Assembly: GCA_021795095.1 (NCBI GenBank)
Contig: JAJYPU010000002.1
Location: 1 to 64,000, forward strand
Origin: Actinomycetes bacterium
GTDB taxonomy: Bacteria > Actinomycetota > Acidimicrobiia > Acidimicrobiales > RAAP-2
Direction: 5' to 3'
DNA length: 64,000 bases
How positions within the stretch are numbered: the stretch's first letter is position 1; every line of letters begins with the position of its first letter. This document shows positions 48,045-57,700 of the stretch, in pieces. The notes beneath the pieces were generated by a model. It saw nothing but the letters and a program-made list of their open reading frames with translations. It searched no databases and was not told the origin of the DNA. Made by a program: the position numbers and the translations under genes.

Positions 48045-50306
48045 ATGACGAAGCATTCTCACAATGCCATCGTGTCGGACCTGGTCAACGCGACCGCCGC
48101 CGACGTGGCCCCCGCTGCCGTCGACCTAGCGCGCAGAGCCCACGGTCACGTGGTCACCTACTCCCCCAAGGTCTTCATCCCCCTGACCAAATTGTGTCGC
48201 GATCGATGCGGCTACTGCACCTTCGCCCAGGCGCCCGCACACGTGAGCGCCCCGTACCTGTCGCTCGACGAGGTCATGGCGATCGCTCAGTCGGGACGCG
48301 ACGCGGGGTGCACCGAGGCGCTCTTCACACTCGGGGAGCGCCCCGAGCTTCGCTACGACGAAGCCGCCCGCTGGCTCGCCGCCCGGGGCTACCGTTCGAC
48401 GGTCGACTACCTCGCCACCGCCGCCCAGATGGTCCTCGACGGGACGGGGTTGTTGCCCCACATCAACGCTGGTGCGCTGTATCGCCACGAGCTTGACCAG
48501 TTGCGCGCCTCCTCGGTCTCCCAGGGAATGATGCTCGAATCGCTCGCCACCCTGGACGCGCACCGGCTGTCGCCGGACAAGGACCCCGAGCGGCGTCTGG
48601 ACACCTTGCGCTTCGCGGGTGAGTTGCGGATCCCCTTCACCACGGGTCTCCTGGTGGGGATCGGCGAGTCGCGCGCCGACCGGATCGAGGCGCTCGACGC
48701 CATCCGCACCTCCCACCTTGAATTCGGTCACGTCCAAGAGGTGATCATTCAGAACTTCCTACCCAAGGCGCGCACCGCGATGGCCCACGAGCCCGCGGCG
48801 AGCGACGAGGAGTTCCACTGGACGATCGCGGCGGCGCGGCTGCTTTTGCCCGACGACGTGCATCTCCAGGCGCCGCCGAACCTCAGCGACGACCCGGCGG
48901 GCCTCTTGGACTTCGGCATCGACGACTTCGGTGGCATCTCGCCGGTCACCATCGATCACGTGAATCCCGAGCGCGCCTGGCCGGCCGTCGGGATCCTGCG
49001 ACGTCAGGTCGAGCTGCGCGGACTGCACCTGGTGCCGCGTCTGGCGATCTACCCGGAGCATCTCGGTCGTCACGAGGCGTTCGTGCACGAGCACGTGCGG
49101 CCGTTCATGCTGGCGAGTGCCGACTCCACGGGCCTCGCGCGCGACGACGCCTGGGCGTCGGGCGCCGAGACGCCGCCGCCGGAGGCCCCCGTGTCACGGG
49201 TGCACACCTCGGCAGTCGAGGAGATCCTCGCGCGCTACGAACCTGGGTACCCCTTCGAACACGCCGAACTCGTCACCCTGCTCAACGCTCGCGGCGGTGA
49301 CTTCAACGCCGTCGTGGAGCTCGCCGATGACGTGCGGCGGCGTTTGGTGGGCGACGAGATCACCTACGTCGTCAACCGCAACATCAACTACACGAACGTC
49401 TGCACCTTCAAGTGCCGATTCTGTGCCTTCTCCAAGGGGCCGCTCTCGCTCAATCTGCGCGGCGACCCGTACCTGCTCGGACTCGATGAGATCGCCGATC
49501 GTGTCCGAGAGGCCGAAGAGCGTGGCGCGACTGAAGTCTGCCTACAGGGCGGGATCCATCCGAACTTCGACGGTGACTACTACCTCGACGTCGTGCGCGC
49601 GGTGCACGAGGCGTCCCCAACGATGCACATCCACGCCTTCAGCGCACTCGAGATTTTCGAGGGCGCGCGCCGAAACAACGAGGACCTCGAGTCGTACCTG
49701 ACCCAACTTCGCGATGCGGGTCTTAAGACGTTGCCCGGCACCGCCGCGGAGATCCTTGACGATATCGTGCGCGCGATCCTGTGCCCCGACAAGCTAAACA
49801 CCCAGCAATGGCTCGACGTGCACCGGGCCGCCCACCACGTCGGACTCCACTCGAACATCACGATCATGTTCGGCGCCGTCGAAGGCGCCGACGAGTGGGC
49901 GACCCACCTGCTCGTGACCCGCGACCTGCAACTCGAGACGGGCGGGTTCACCGAGTTCGTTCCACTGCCGTTCGTCCACATGGCGACGCCGCTCTTCCTA
50001 CGCGGTCGAGCGCGAAAGGGCCCAACGTTCCGCGAGGCCGTTCTGATTCACGCGGTCGGACGGTTGCACTACGCGACACTGATCGACAACATCCAGGTCA
50101 GCTGGGTCAAGATGGGCATCGACGGTGTGCGTCGCGTGCTCGGCGCCGGCGCCAACGACCTCGGCGGGACCCTGATGGACGAGAACATCTCACGCGCGGC
50201 CGGTGCCGTGCACGGTCAGGAATTGGACGTCGCGCACCTCCACGAACTCGTCGCCCCGCTCGGTCGGCCGTTGATCCAACGCAGCACGCTCTATCAGGCG
50301 CTGTGA
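48045..50306 (+). CDS. fbiC: 7,8-didemethyl-8-hydroxy-5-deazariboflavin synthase (FbiC, CofG-CofH fusion)
   Basis: This 753-aa protein makes the Fo chromophore of coenzyme F420 from tyrosine and a ribityl-pyrimidine. It has two radical-SAM halves. The CofG half has Cys51, Cys55 and Cys58 (CRDRCGYC); the CofH half has Cys453, Cys457 and Cys460 (CTFKCRFCAFSK). Both keep the downstream family patterns (NFLPKARTAMAHEP; CLQGGIHPNFDGDYYLDVVRA; LPGTAAEILDD). It is shorter than the 856-aa M. tuberculosis protein. It shows that the organism makes F420. Its stop overlaps the next start. Confidence 0.96.
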   Translation: MTKHSHNAIVSDLVNATAADVAPAAVDLARRAHGHVVTYSPKVFIPLTKLCRDRCGYCTFAQAPAHVSAPYLSLDEVMAIAQSGRDAGCTEALFTLGERPELRYDEAARWLAARGYRSTVDYLATAAQMVLDGTGLLPHINAGALYRHELDQLRASSVSQGMMLESLATLDAHRLSPDKDPERRLDTLRFAGELRIPFTTGLLVGIGESRADRIEALDAIRTSHLEFGHVQEVIIQNFLPKARTAMAHEPAASDEEFHWTIAAARLLLPDDVHLQAPPNLSDDPAGLLDFGIDDFGGISPVTIDHVNPERAWPAVGILRRQVELRGLHLVPRLAIYPEHLGRHEAFVHEHVRPFMLASADSTGLARDDAWASGAETPPPEAPVSRVHTSAVEEILARYEPGYPFEHAELVTLLNARGGDFNAVVELADDVRRRLVGDEITYVVNRNINYTNVCTFKCRFCAFSKGPLSLNLRGDPYLLGLDEIADRVREAEERGATEVCLQGGIHPNFDGDYYLDVVRAVHEASPTMHIHAFSALEIFEGARRNNEDLESYLTQLRDAGLKTLPGTAAEILDDIVRAILCPDKLNTQQWLDVHRAAHHVGLHSNITIMFGAVEGADEWATHLLVTRDLQLETGGFTEFVPLPFVHMATPLFLRGRARKGPTFREAVLIHAVGRLHYATLIDNIQVSWVKMGIDGVRRVLGAGANDLGGTLMDENISRAAGAVHGQELDVAHLHELVAPLGRPLIQRSTLYQAL

Positions 50307-51277
50307 CCGACCCGGCCGTGGAGGCCTTCCTCAGTGAGAGCGGGCTGGTCGACGTCGCTAACGACGTTGAATTGGCGCAGGTCCGCGACCTGCTCGAGGA
50401 CGTCTCGTCACTCGTCCAGTCGGGTCACGACGTGCGTGACCTTCGAGTCGCGGCGACCGCGATGCGTGAACTGCTCATCGCCGCGCGCCTGTTTTCGCCG
50501 TGGCGCGATCGACCGAAACTCACCGTCTTTGGATCAGCGCGCACGCCGGCCACCTCACCCCTCTACGCGATGGCGCGCTCGTTGAGCGGGCGTATGGCTG
50601 CACGCGGATGGATGACCGTCTCCGGCGCTGGACCCGGGATCATGGAGGCCGCGGCCGAAGGTGCGGGACTGGATGAAACCCTCGGCGTGAACATCGCGTT
50701 GCCCTTTGAGCAGAGCTCGAACCCCTACGTCGACGCCGAGAGCCGGCTGGTGGAAATGAAGTACTTCTTCACTCGAAAGGTCGCGCTGACCAAGGAGTCT
50801 TTGGCCTTCGTGTTCTTCCCCGGCGGGCTGGGCACGATGGACGAGGTCTTCGAGATTCTCACGCTGCTGCACACCGGCAAGGGCGGACCTGCACCGGTGC
50901 TGTTGGTCGACACTGTCGAGGGAACCTACTGGGAGTCGTGGCAACGGTTCATCAACGAGTCAGTCATCGAGACGGGTTATCTCGACGAGGACGCGGCGAT
51001 CCTGTTCAAGATCTGTCACTCACTCGACGAGGTGGAGCGAGAGATCGACCACTTCTACACGAACTTCTCCGAGTTCAGTGTGGCTTCGGGACGCGGGCGG
51101 ATCGGGTTGCGTCGCCAACTCACACTCGATGAGTGTGTCGTTCTCGAGCGCCGCGTGCCCGAACTCGCCACGGGCGAAGGGCTACGGGCTGAGGCGAACG
51201 CCCTGACCTTCGACTTCGATGGGCGCCGCTACGTCGAGCTGCGTCGACTCATCGACGCCGTCAACGACCTGGACTAA
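50303..51277 (+). CDS. LOG-family (TIGR00730-like) nucleotide-binding protein
   Basis: The protein has 324 aa from the GTG at 50303, overlapping fbiC. A helical N-terminal part of about 75 aa precedes the Rossmann core: LTVFGSARTP, TVSGAGPGIMEAAAEGA, VNIALPFEQ, FTRKVALTKESLAFVFFPGGLGTMDEVFEIL with the PGGxGTxxE motif, and VLLVDTVEGTYWESW. Relatives split the ribosyl bond of cytokinin riboside phosphates or other nucleotides. The C-terminal 60 aa are an extension of unknown role. Co-expression with fbiC is likely. Confidence 0.87.
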   Translation: MTDPAVEAFLSESGLVDVANDVELAQVRDLLEDVSSLVQSGHDVRDLRVAATAMRELLIAARLFSPWRDRPKLTVFGSARTPATSPLYAMARSLSGRMAARGWMTVSGAGPGIMEAAAEGAGLDETLGVNIALPFEQSSNPYVDAESRLVEMKYFFTRKVALTKESLAFVFFPGGLGTMDEVFEILTLLHTGKGGPAPVLLVDTVEGTYWESWQRFINESVIETGYLDEDAAILFKICHSLDEVEREIDHFYTNFSEFSVASGRGRIGLRRQLTLDECVVLERRVPELATGEGLRAEANALTFDFDGRRYVELRRLIDAVNDLD

Positions 51278-51433
51278 AGGGCTCCGGTCGCCACAGCGTT
51301 GCCCCACCGACCTGAGCGACAGCCTGACACGTCATTGACCGCGTGACTGGGCGCTCGAGCTCCGAGCCCGAGGAAGTCGGCACGGGTTCGACAGCACGCC
51401 GTCGTGGTGGGCTTCGAAGAGCGTGGCGGGTAG

Positions 51434-51622
51434 TTACTCCGGTAGGCCGCGCAAGATCGCCTCGGCCTTCTGCAGGCTGCGTCGCACCCGGGCGAGCTGG
51501 CGCTCGACGTCGCGCGCCGCGTCGTCGTCACGCAACTGCGCTCGAACGGCGTCAAAGACGGCGTCACTCACTCGCTCCTCGAGCGCGGCGATCTCGTCGG
51601 CGAGCGCCGTAAAGGACGTCAC
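51434..51622 (-). CDS. Small coiled-coil protein downstream of the acyl-CoA ligase (62 aa)
   Basis: The 62-aa protein starts at the GTG at 51622 overlapping the previous stop (GTGA). It is one long charged helix: TSFTALADEIAALEERVSDA and RQLARVRRSLQKAEAILRGL. A longer open frame exists but shadows the ligase. Tight coupling suggests a partner or regulator of the ligase, which is an inference. Confidence 0.7.
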   Translation of the reverse strand: MTSFTALADEIAALEERVSDAVFDAVRAQLRDDDAARDVERQLARVRRSLQKAEAILRGLPE

Positions 51623-53238
51623 GACGCGAGGGTCTCGACGTTCAACTCTCCCGCGGCGAACTGTGCGCGCAACACCTTCTTGTCGAACTTGCCGACGCTG
51701 GTCTTGGGGATCGAGTCGACGAACGTCCAGTGTTCGGGCAGCCACCACTTGGCGACGCGCGCGGCGAGGAAGTCGCGCAATTCCGCCGCGCTCGCGCTCG
51801 CCCCGGGTCGCAGCACTACGCAGCACAGTGGTCGTTCTTGCCACTTGTCGTCGGGCACGGCGATGACCGCGGCCTCAAAGACGGCCGGGTGGGCCATGAC
51901 AGTCCCCTCGAGCTCGACCGAGCTGATCCATTCACCACCAGACTTGATCACGTCCTTGGTTCGGTCGCTGATCACCATGAAGCCCTCGTGGTCGAGCGTG
52001 CCGATGTCACCGGTACGCAGCCACCCGTCGTGGAACCGTTCGGGGGCGTCAACGCCGTAGTACGAACCGGTGACCCACGGACCGCGGATTTCGAACTCGC
52101 CCACAGTCTGACCGTCGTTGGGCAGGACAGAGCCATCGTCGTCGGTGATGCGCATCTCGACGCCGGCCACCACGCGGCCGGCCTTGGCACGATAGTCGAT
52201 CTCCTTTTCTGGCGGTGTGCCGGCCGGTGGGATCGAGACCGCGGCGAGCGGGCTCGTCTCGGTCATCCCCCACCCTTGGACCATGTTGCGACCGTAGCGA
52301 TCGCGGAAGGTCTCGATCATCGAGCGCGGCACGGCTGAACCTCCGGCGAGGATGCCGCGCATCGAGGAGAAGTCGGCGTCCGCGTCGTTCTCCGCGGCTC
52401 GTAATACGTCGTTCCAGACCGTGGGCACACCGAGTGAGATGGTGGGTCGCAGCTCGCGGATCATCTTCACGATGGGTTCACCCTGGAGGAACATCTGGGG
52501 CATGATGAGCTCGGTGCCGGCGAAGAAAGCGGTGTAGACGGCACCCCACGCGTTGACGTGGAACATCGGCACGATGAGTAAGCACCGGTCCTTCTCGGAC
52601 AGTCCAATCGAGTTCGCGCTCGTCGAGGCGAGTGAGTGCAGCCAGATCGACCGGTGCGAGTAGACGACGCCCTTGGGATTGCCCGTGGTGCCTGACGTGT
52701 AGCACATGATCGCCGCGGACTTCTCGTCGAGGTCGGGCCAGACGAAGCCCGGCGATTCGGCTCCGATGAAGTCCTCGTAGTCGATCGTCTCGCCCAGCGC
52801 GCCGCTCTCGTCGGGGCCGTGGACGATGATGTGCTTGACCGTGGGGATCTGGTCGCGAACCTTGGCGAGCAGCGGGATCAGCGTGTGATCGATAATGATT
52901 ACCTGGTCTTCGGCGTGGTTGATCACGAACGCGAGTTGCTCGGGGAAGAGCCTGATGTTAAGGGTGTGCAGCACCGCGCCCATGGCCGGCACGGCGAGGT
53001 ACGCCTCCATGTGGACCTGGTTGTTCCACATGAAGGTCCCGACACGGTCCCCGTCGCCGATCCCGAGTCGGTGCAGCGCCGCCGCGAGCTGCTCAGCGCG
53101 ATTGGCGATCTCGGTGAAGGTCGCCTGCTCCACACCGGTGGCGGTCACCGTGTAGACGGTCTTGTCGGCGTAGATCCACTCGCCGTGTCGAATGATGCCA
53201 CTGATGACCAGTGGCGAGTCCTGCATCGTGCTCTGCAT
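51619..53238 (-). CDS. AMP-forming fatty acyl-CoA ligase
   Basis: This 539-aa ANL enzyme activates a carboxylic acid with ATP and CoA. The P-loop-like motif is MCYTSGTTGNPKGVVYSH, the A5 motif is VQGWGMTETSPLA, and the A7-A8 hinge is DGWLRTGDIGTLDHEGFMVISDRTKDVIKSGGEWISS; the A10 Lys is in PKTSVGKFDKKVLR. It resembles medium- and long-chain fatty acid ligases. The substrate length is not readable. The leader has an ACGGAG-type ribosome site. Confidence 0.92.
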   Translation of the reverse strand: MQSTMQDSPLVISGIIRHGEWIYADKTVYTVTATGVEQATFTEIANRAEQLAAALHRLGIGDGDRVGTFMWNNQVHMEAYLAVPAMGAVLHTLNIRLFPEQLAFVINHAEDQVIIIDHTLIPLLAKVRDQIPTVKHIIVHGPDESGALGETIDYEDFIGAESPGFVWPDLDEKSAAIMCYTSGTTGNPKGVVYSHRSIWLHSLASTSANSIGLSEKDRCLLIVPMFHVNAWGAVYTAFFAGTELIMPQMFLQGEPIVKMIRELRPTISLGVPTVWNDVLRAAENDADADFSSMRGILAGGSAVPRSMIETFRDRYGRNMVQGWGMTETSPLAAVSIPPAGTPPEKEIDYRAKAGRVVAGVEMRITDDDGSVLPNDGQTVGEFEIRGPWVTGSYYGVDAPERFHDGWLRTGDIGTLDHEGFMVISDRTKDVIKSGGEWISSVELEGTVMAHPAVFEAAVIAVPDDKWQERPLCCVVLRPGASASAAELRDFLAARVAKWWLPEHWTFVDSIPKTSVGKFDKKVLRAQFAAGELNVETLAS

Positions 53239-53287
53239 GTCGTCTCCGTTCCCCTGGGACGATGCTACAAAGTCCGAGCGACTCGCG

Positions 53288-54712
53288 TTACCAGGAGGTT
53301 CGATAGGGCGCTACAGGTGCAGGCAGGACGGTTTCGCCCATCAGATAGGCGTCCACAGCCGCGGCGGCGCTGCGTCCCTCGGCGATCGCCCAGACAATCA
53401 AGCTCTGGCCACGTACGGCGTCACCGCACGCGAAGACCGGTGCCTCACCGTCGAGGGACGTGCGCCAGGTGTCGTCGACCCTCAACGTCGCGCGCTCGGT
53501 CACCAGGGACGAGTCGGTGAGCCCGAGGGTCGCAAGCTCGGGTCCCGTGAAGCCGGCGGCGATCAGCACTAGGTCCGCCTCGATGGTCTCGGACTGGCCG
53601 GTGTCGCGGTGGGTCAGTACCGCCGCGCTCACCGCAGTCTCGCCGAGGAACTCGACTGTCTCTGTGGCAAAGACCCGCTCGCCGCCTTCAGCGTGCGCCG
53701 AAGTGGTCTTGAAGATCCGCGGCATCGTGGGCCAAGGCTGGTCGGTCGGTCGGTGGTTCGGCGGACGCTCGAGGATCTCGATCTGGGTCACCGAGCGCGC
53801 GCCCTGGCGATGGGCGGTGCCGAGGCAGTCGGCGCCGGTGTCTCCGCCGCCGAGGATCAGAACGGCCCGGTCGTGGGCATCGATCGGGCTCGTGGTCTGG
53901 GTCGCGACGGCCCGATTCGCCGCCTCGAGATAGGTCATCGCGGGCATGACCCCGTTCAGGTCCGAGCCGGGTACCGCGATGAGACGTGGCGTGGTCGAGC
54001 CGACAGCGAGCAGCACCGCGTCGTAGCGCTGTTGCAGGACGCTGAGTGGCGTGTCCGCCGGGCCGATCGTGCTCGAGGTGACAAAGGTGATCCCCGCGTT
54101 GACCATGGCCCCGAGACGGCGGTCGAGCACGGTCTTTTCGAGCTTGAAGGCGGGTATCCCGTAGCGCAACAGCCCGCCGATAGCGTCGGCGCGCTCGTAG
54201 ACCGTTACGGCGTGGCCCGCGCCGCGCAGCTGGGCCGCGGCGGCGAGCCCGGCGGGACCCGACCCGACGACCGCGACGTGCCATCCGCTCTCGTGCGACG
54301 GCACGCGCTGAACGGGGAGGCCGAGCGCGTACGCGTGTTCGGCGACCTCGTACTCGACACGCTCGATCGTGACCGCCTCGTCGCCGACGGCCAGTACGCA
54401 GGCCGACTCACAGGGGGCCGGGCAGAGCCGGCCGGTGAACTCCGGGAAGTTGTTGGTGGCAAAGAGCTGGGCGGCCGCGACGTCCCAACGTTGGCGATAG
54501 ACCGCGTCGTTGAAGACGGGAATTCGATTGCCCAGCGGACAGCCCTGGGTACAGAACGGGATGCCACAGTCCATGCATCGCGCCGCCTGAACCGCGACCT
54601 CGTCGTCGCTCTGGGCCTCGTAGACCTCGCGCCAATCACGCAGGCGTACGGCGACGGGTCGGTAGGCCGGTCCACGGCGTGGGTACTCGAGGAATCCGGT
54701 GGGTTTACCCAT
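53288..54712 (-). CDS. gltD: Glutamate synthase small subunit
   Basis: This 474-aa FAD and Fe-S protein passes electrons from NADPH to GltB. N-terminal Cys clusters are CMDCGIPFC, GCPLGNRIP and CPAPCESACVL. The FAD loop is VVGSGPAGLAAAAQLRGAGHAVTVYE and the NADP loop is ILGGGDTGADCLGTAHR; CGDAVRGQSLIVWAIAEGRSAA is near the end. Its ATG overlaps the gltB stop by 8 bp. Confidence 0.96.
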   Translation of the reverse strand: MGKPTGFLEYPRRGPAYRPVAVRLRDWREVYEAQSDDEVAVQAARCMDCGIPFCTQGCPLGNRIPVFNDAVYRQRWDVAAAQLFATNNFPEFTGRLCPAPCESACVLAVGDEAVTIERVEYEVAEHAYALGLPVQRVPSHESGWHVAVVGSGPAGLAAAAQLRGAGHAVTVYERADAIGGLLRYGIPAFKLEKTVLDRRLGAMVNAGITFVTSSTIGPADTPLSVLQQRYDAVLLAVGSTTPRLIAVPGSDLNGVMPAMTYLEAANRAVATQTTSPIDAHDRAVLILGGGDTGADCLGTAHRQGARSVTQIEILERPPNHRPTDQPWPTMPRIFKTTSAHAEGGERVFATETVEFLGETAVSAAVLTHRDTGQSETIEADLVLIAAGFTGPELATLGLTDSSLVTERATLRVDDTWRTSLDGEAPVFACGDAVRGQSLIVWAIAEGRSAAAAVDAYLMGETVLPAPVAPYRTSW

Positions 54713-57700
54713 TACGCTGCTCGTCTCTCGCGCGCTGGTACTCCGAGGTCTCGATGCGCACGAAGTCCATCCGCGCCACGCGCCACGTCTCGAGTATCTG
54801 CGCGGCGACCGGAGAGCCCGTCTCGACGTGATAGCGCTCGAGCAGGTCGCGCAGCGTCGTCTCGTCGTCGAACTCGAGGGGGTCGACCTCGTAGACCCCG
54901 GCGCTCAGTACGTCATAGACACGTTGTCGTGGGTCGTAGAGGTAGATAGTGCCCCCGGACATCCCCGCCGCCAGGTTTCGACCGACATCGCCCAGGATCG
55001 CCACGACACCGCCGGTCATGTACTCGCCGGCGTGGTCGCCGGTGCCCTCGACGACGATCGTCGCTCCCGAGTTGCGCACGCCGCAGCGCTCGCCCACGAC
55101 CCCGCTGACGAACAGGTCACCCGAGGTCGCGCCGTAGCCGATCACGTTGCCCGCGATGATGTTCTCGTTGCGCACGAAGACCGACTCACTGGGTGGTTGG
55201 ACGATGATGCGCCCGCCCGAGAGGCCCTTGCCCACGTAGTCGTTGCAGTCCCCGAAGAGGCGGATCGTGATGCCGTGCGGCAAGAAGGCGCCGAGGCTCT
55301 GGCCGGCCGACCCCTCGAGGCGCAGTGTGATGGTGTCCTCGGGCAAGGTCTCGGCGCCGAGCAACCGTGTGATGGCGCTACCGGTCAAGGTGCCCACCGT
55401 CCGATTGACGTTCTCGACACGGCCCTCGTAGACGTAAGGCGTCCGTTCGCGTGCTGCGACGAGGGCGGCGTCAAAGAACTTCCAGTCGAGCGCGTCTTCG
55501 AGTCCGTGGTCCTGGCCGATCCGGTGGTGACGCTGTTCCTCAGGCACCTCGTGGAGCAGCGCCGAAAGGTCGACGCCGTTCTCGGCGGCGCCGCGTTCGT
55601 CGACCACCAGGTGCGAGGGGTCACCGATCAGCTCATCCAGGCTGTGCAACCCCAACTGGCTCAGGTATTCGCGGACCTCGGTGGCGATGAACTCGAAGAA
55701 GTGCTCAACGAACTCTGGCTTGCCGGTGAAACGCTCACGCAGGACGGGGTTCTGGGTCGCGATGCCGACGGGGCACGTGTCGAGGTGACAGACGCGCATC
55801 ATCACACAGCCCGACACGACGAGTGGCGCGGTCGCGAACCCGAACTCCTCGGCACCCAGCATCGCGGCGATTACGACGTCACGGCCGGTCTTTAACTGGC
55901 CGTCGACCTGGAGCACGACGCGACTGCGCAGCCCGTTGGCGGCGAGGGTCTGGTGGGCCTCGGTGAGCCCGATCTCCCATGGCGTGCCGGCGTGCTTGAG
56001 CGACGTGAGCGGCGCCGCGCCGGTCCCCCCGTCGTGACCCGAGATCAACACGACGTCGGCGTGCGCCTTGGCGACGCCCGCGGCGATGGTCCCCACGCCC
56101 TGCTCACTGACGAGCTTGACGTGGATCCGGGCTCGGTCGTTCGCGTTCTTCAGGTCGTAGATGAGCTGGGCTAGGTCCTCGATCGAATAGATGTCGTGGT
56201 GCGGGGGCGGAGAGATGAGCCCGACGCCCGGCGTTGAATGACGAGTCGCCGCGATCCAGGGGTAGACCTTGGACCCGGGGAGCTGGCCACCCTCGCCGGG
56301 CTTGGCGCCTTGGGCCATCTTGATCTGGAGGTCATCGGCGTTGACCAGGTATCGGCTGGTCACGCCGAATCGGCCGGAGGCGACTTGCTTGATCGCGGAG
56401 CGGCGGTTCTGGCGTGGATCGCTCGTATCGAAGCGGTCCTCGTCCTCGCCCCCCTCGCCGGTGTTGGATTTGGCCCCCAGCCGGTTCATCGCGATGGCGA
56501 GCGTGGTGTGCGCCTCCTCGCTGATCGAACCGTAGGACATCGCCCCAGTCGAGAAGCGCCGTACGATCGACGACACGCTCTCGACCTCGTCCAGTGGCGT
56601 CGGCGTCGGCGACGGTCGCAGCTCGAGCAGCGAACGCAACGTCATGCGCCCGCGCGTCTGGTCGTCCACGAGCGTGGTGTACTCCTTGAACAGGTCGTAG
56701 CGGCCCTCGCGTGTGGCGTGCTGGAGTTTTTGGACCGTGTGGGGATTGAAGAGGTGGAGTTCGCCGTCGCGACGCCACTGGTACTCCCCGGCGTTCGCGA
56801 GGGCCTCGGCGGGCGACTCGGTCGCGTAGGCGGCGCGGTGCCAGGTCAGCAGGTCCTTCGCGATGCGCTCGATGCCGCTACCCCCGACGCGTGATGCGAA
56901 GCCCGGGAAGTAGTTCGCGAGCAGCGTCTCGTCAAGTCCGACCGATTCGAACAGTTGGGAGCCCACGTAGCTCGCCACCGTGCTCACGCCCATCTTGGAC
57001 ATGACCTTCACGAGGCCCTTGGTGAGGGCTTTCGCGTACTGATACCGCGCCTCGTAGGCGGTTCGCTGGTCGATGTCGCCCCGGTCCACGAGTGCGTCGA
57101 TCGTCTCGTAGGCGAGGTACGGGCACACCGCGGACGCCCCGAAGCCCACGAGCAGCGCGACGTGGTGCACTTCACGGACGTCACCCGCTTCGAGGATGAG
57201 CGCCGCGCGGGTGCGCAGGTGCTCGTCGACGAGTCGATGGTGGACCGCCGAGACCAGCAGGAGGCTCGGAATCGCCGCGTGCGACGCGCCGGTGTTGCGG
57301 TCCGAGAGGATCACGAGGTTGGCGCCCGCGCGCACGGCCGCCACGGTCTGGTCGGCGATGTGGTCGATGGCGGCGGCGAGACGCTCACCATCACTCTCGG
57401 GCCCCTCGACGGGGAACAGCCCGTCGAGGGCGAAGGGCGAGAATCCGTCGACGTGGTCATTCTCGTTGACGTAGCGCAACTTCGCCAGGTCCTCGATACT
57501 GAGCACCGGCGAGGCCAGCACGATCTGGTGGCAGTGCGCCGGGGATTCGCTCAGCAGGTTGTCTTCCCCGCCGATGGTGACGCGTGTCGAGGTGACGAGT
57601 TCCTCGCGAATTGCGTCAAGGGGCGGGTTGGTGACTTGTGCGAAAAGTTGGCTGAAGTAGTCGAAGATCGACCGGGGCCGTCGTGACAGGACCGGCAGGG

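Noticed and set aside
53609..54949. 446-codon plus-strand frame opposite gltD
   Set aside because: It is antisense to gltD, whose Fe-S and dinucleotide motifs are complete.
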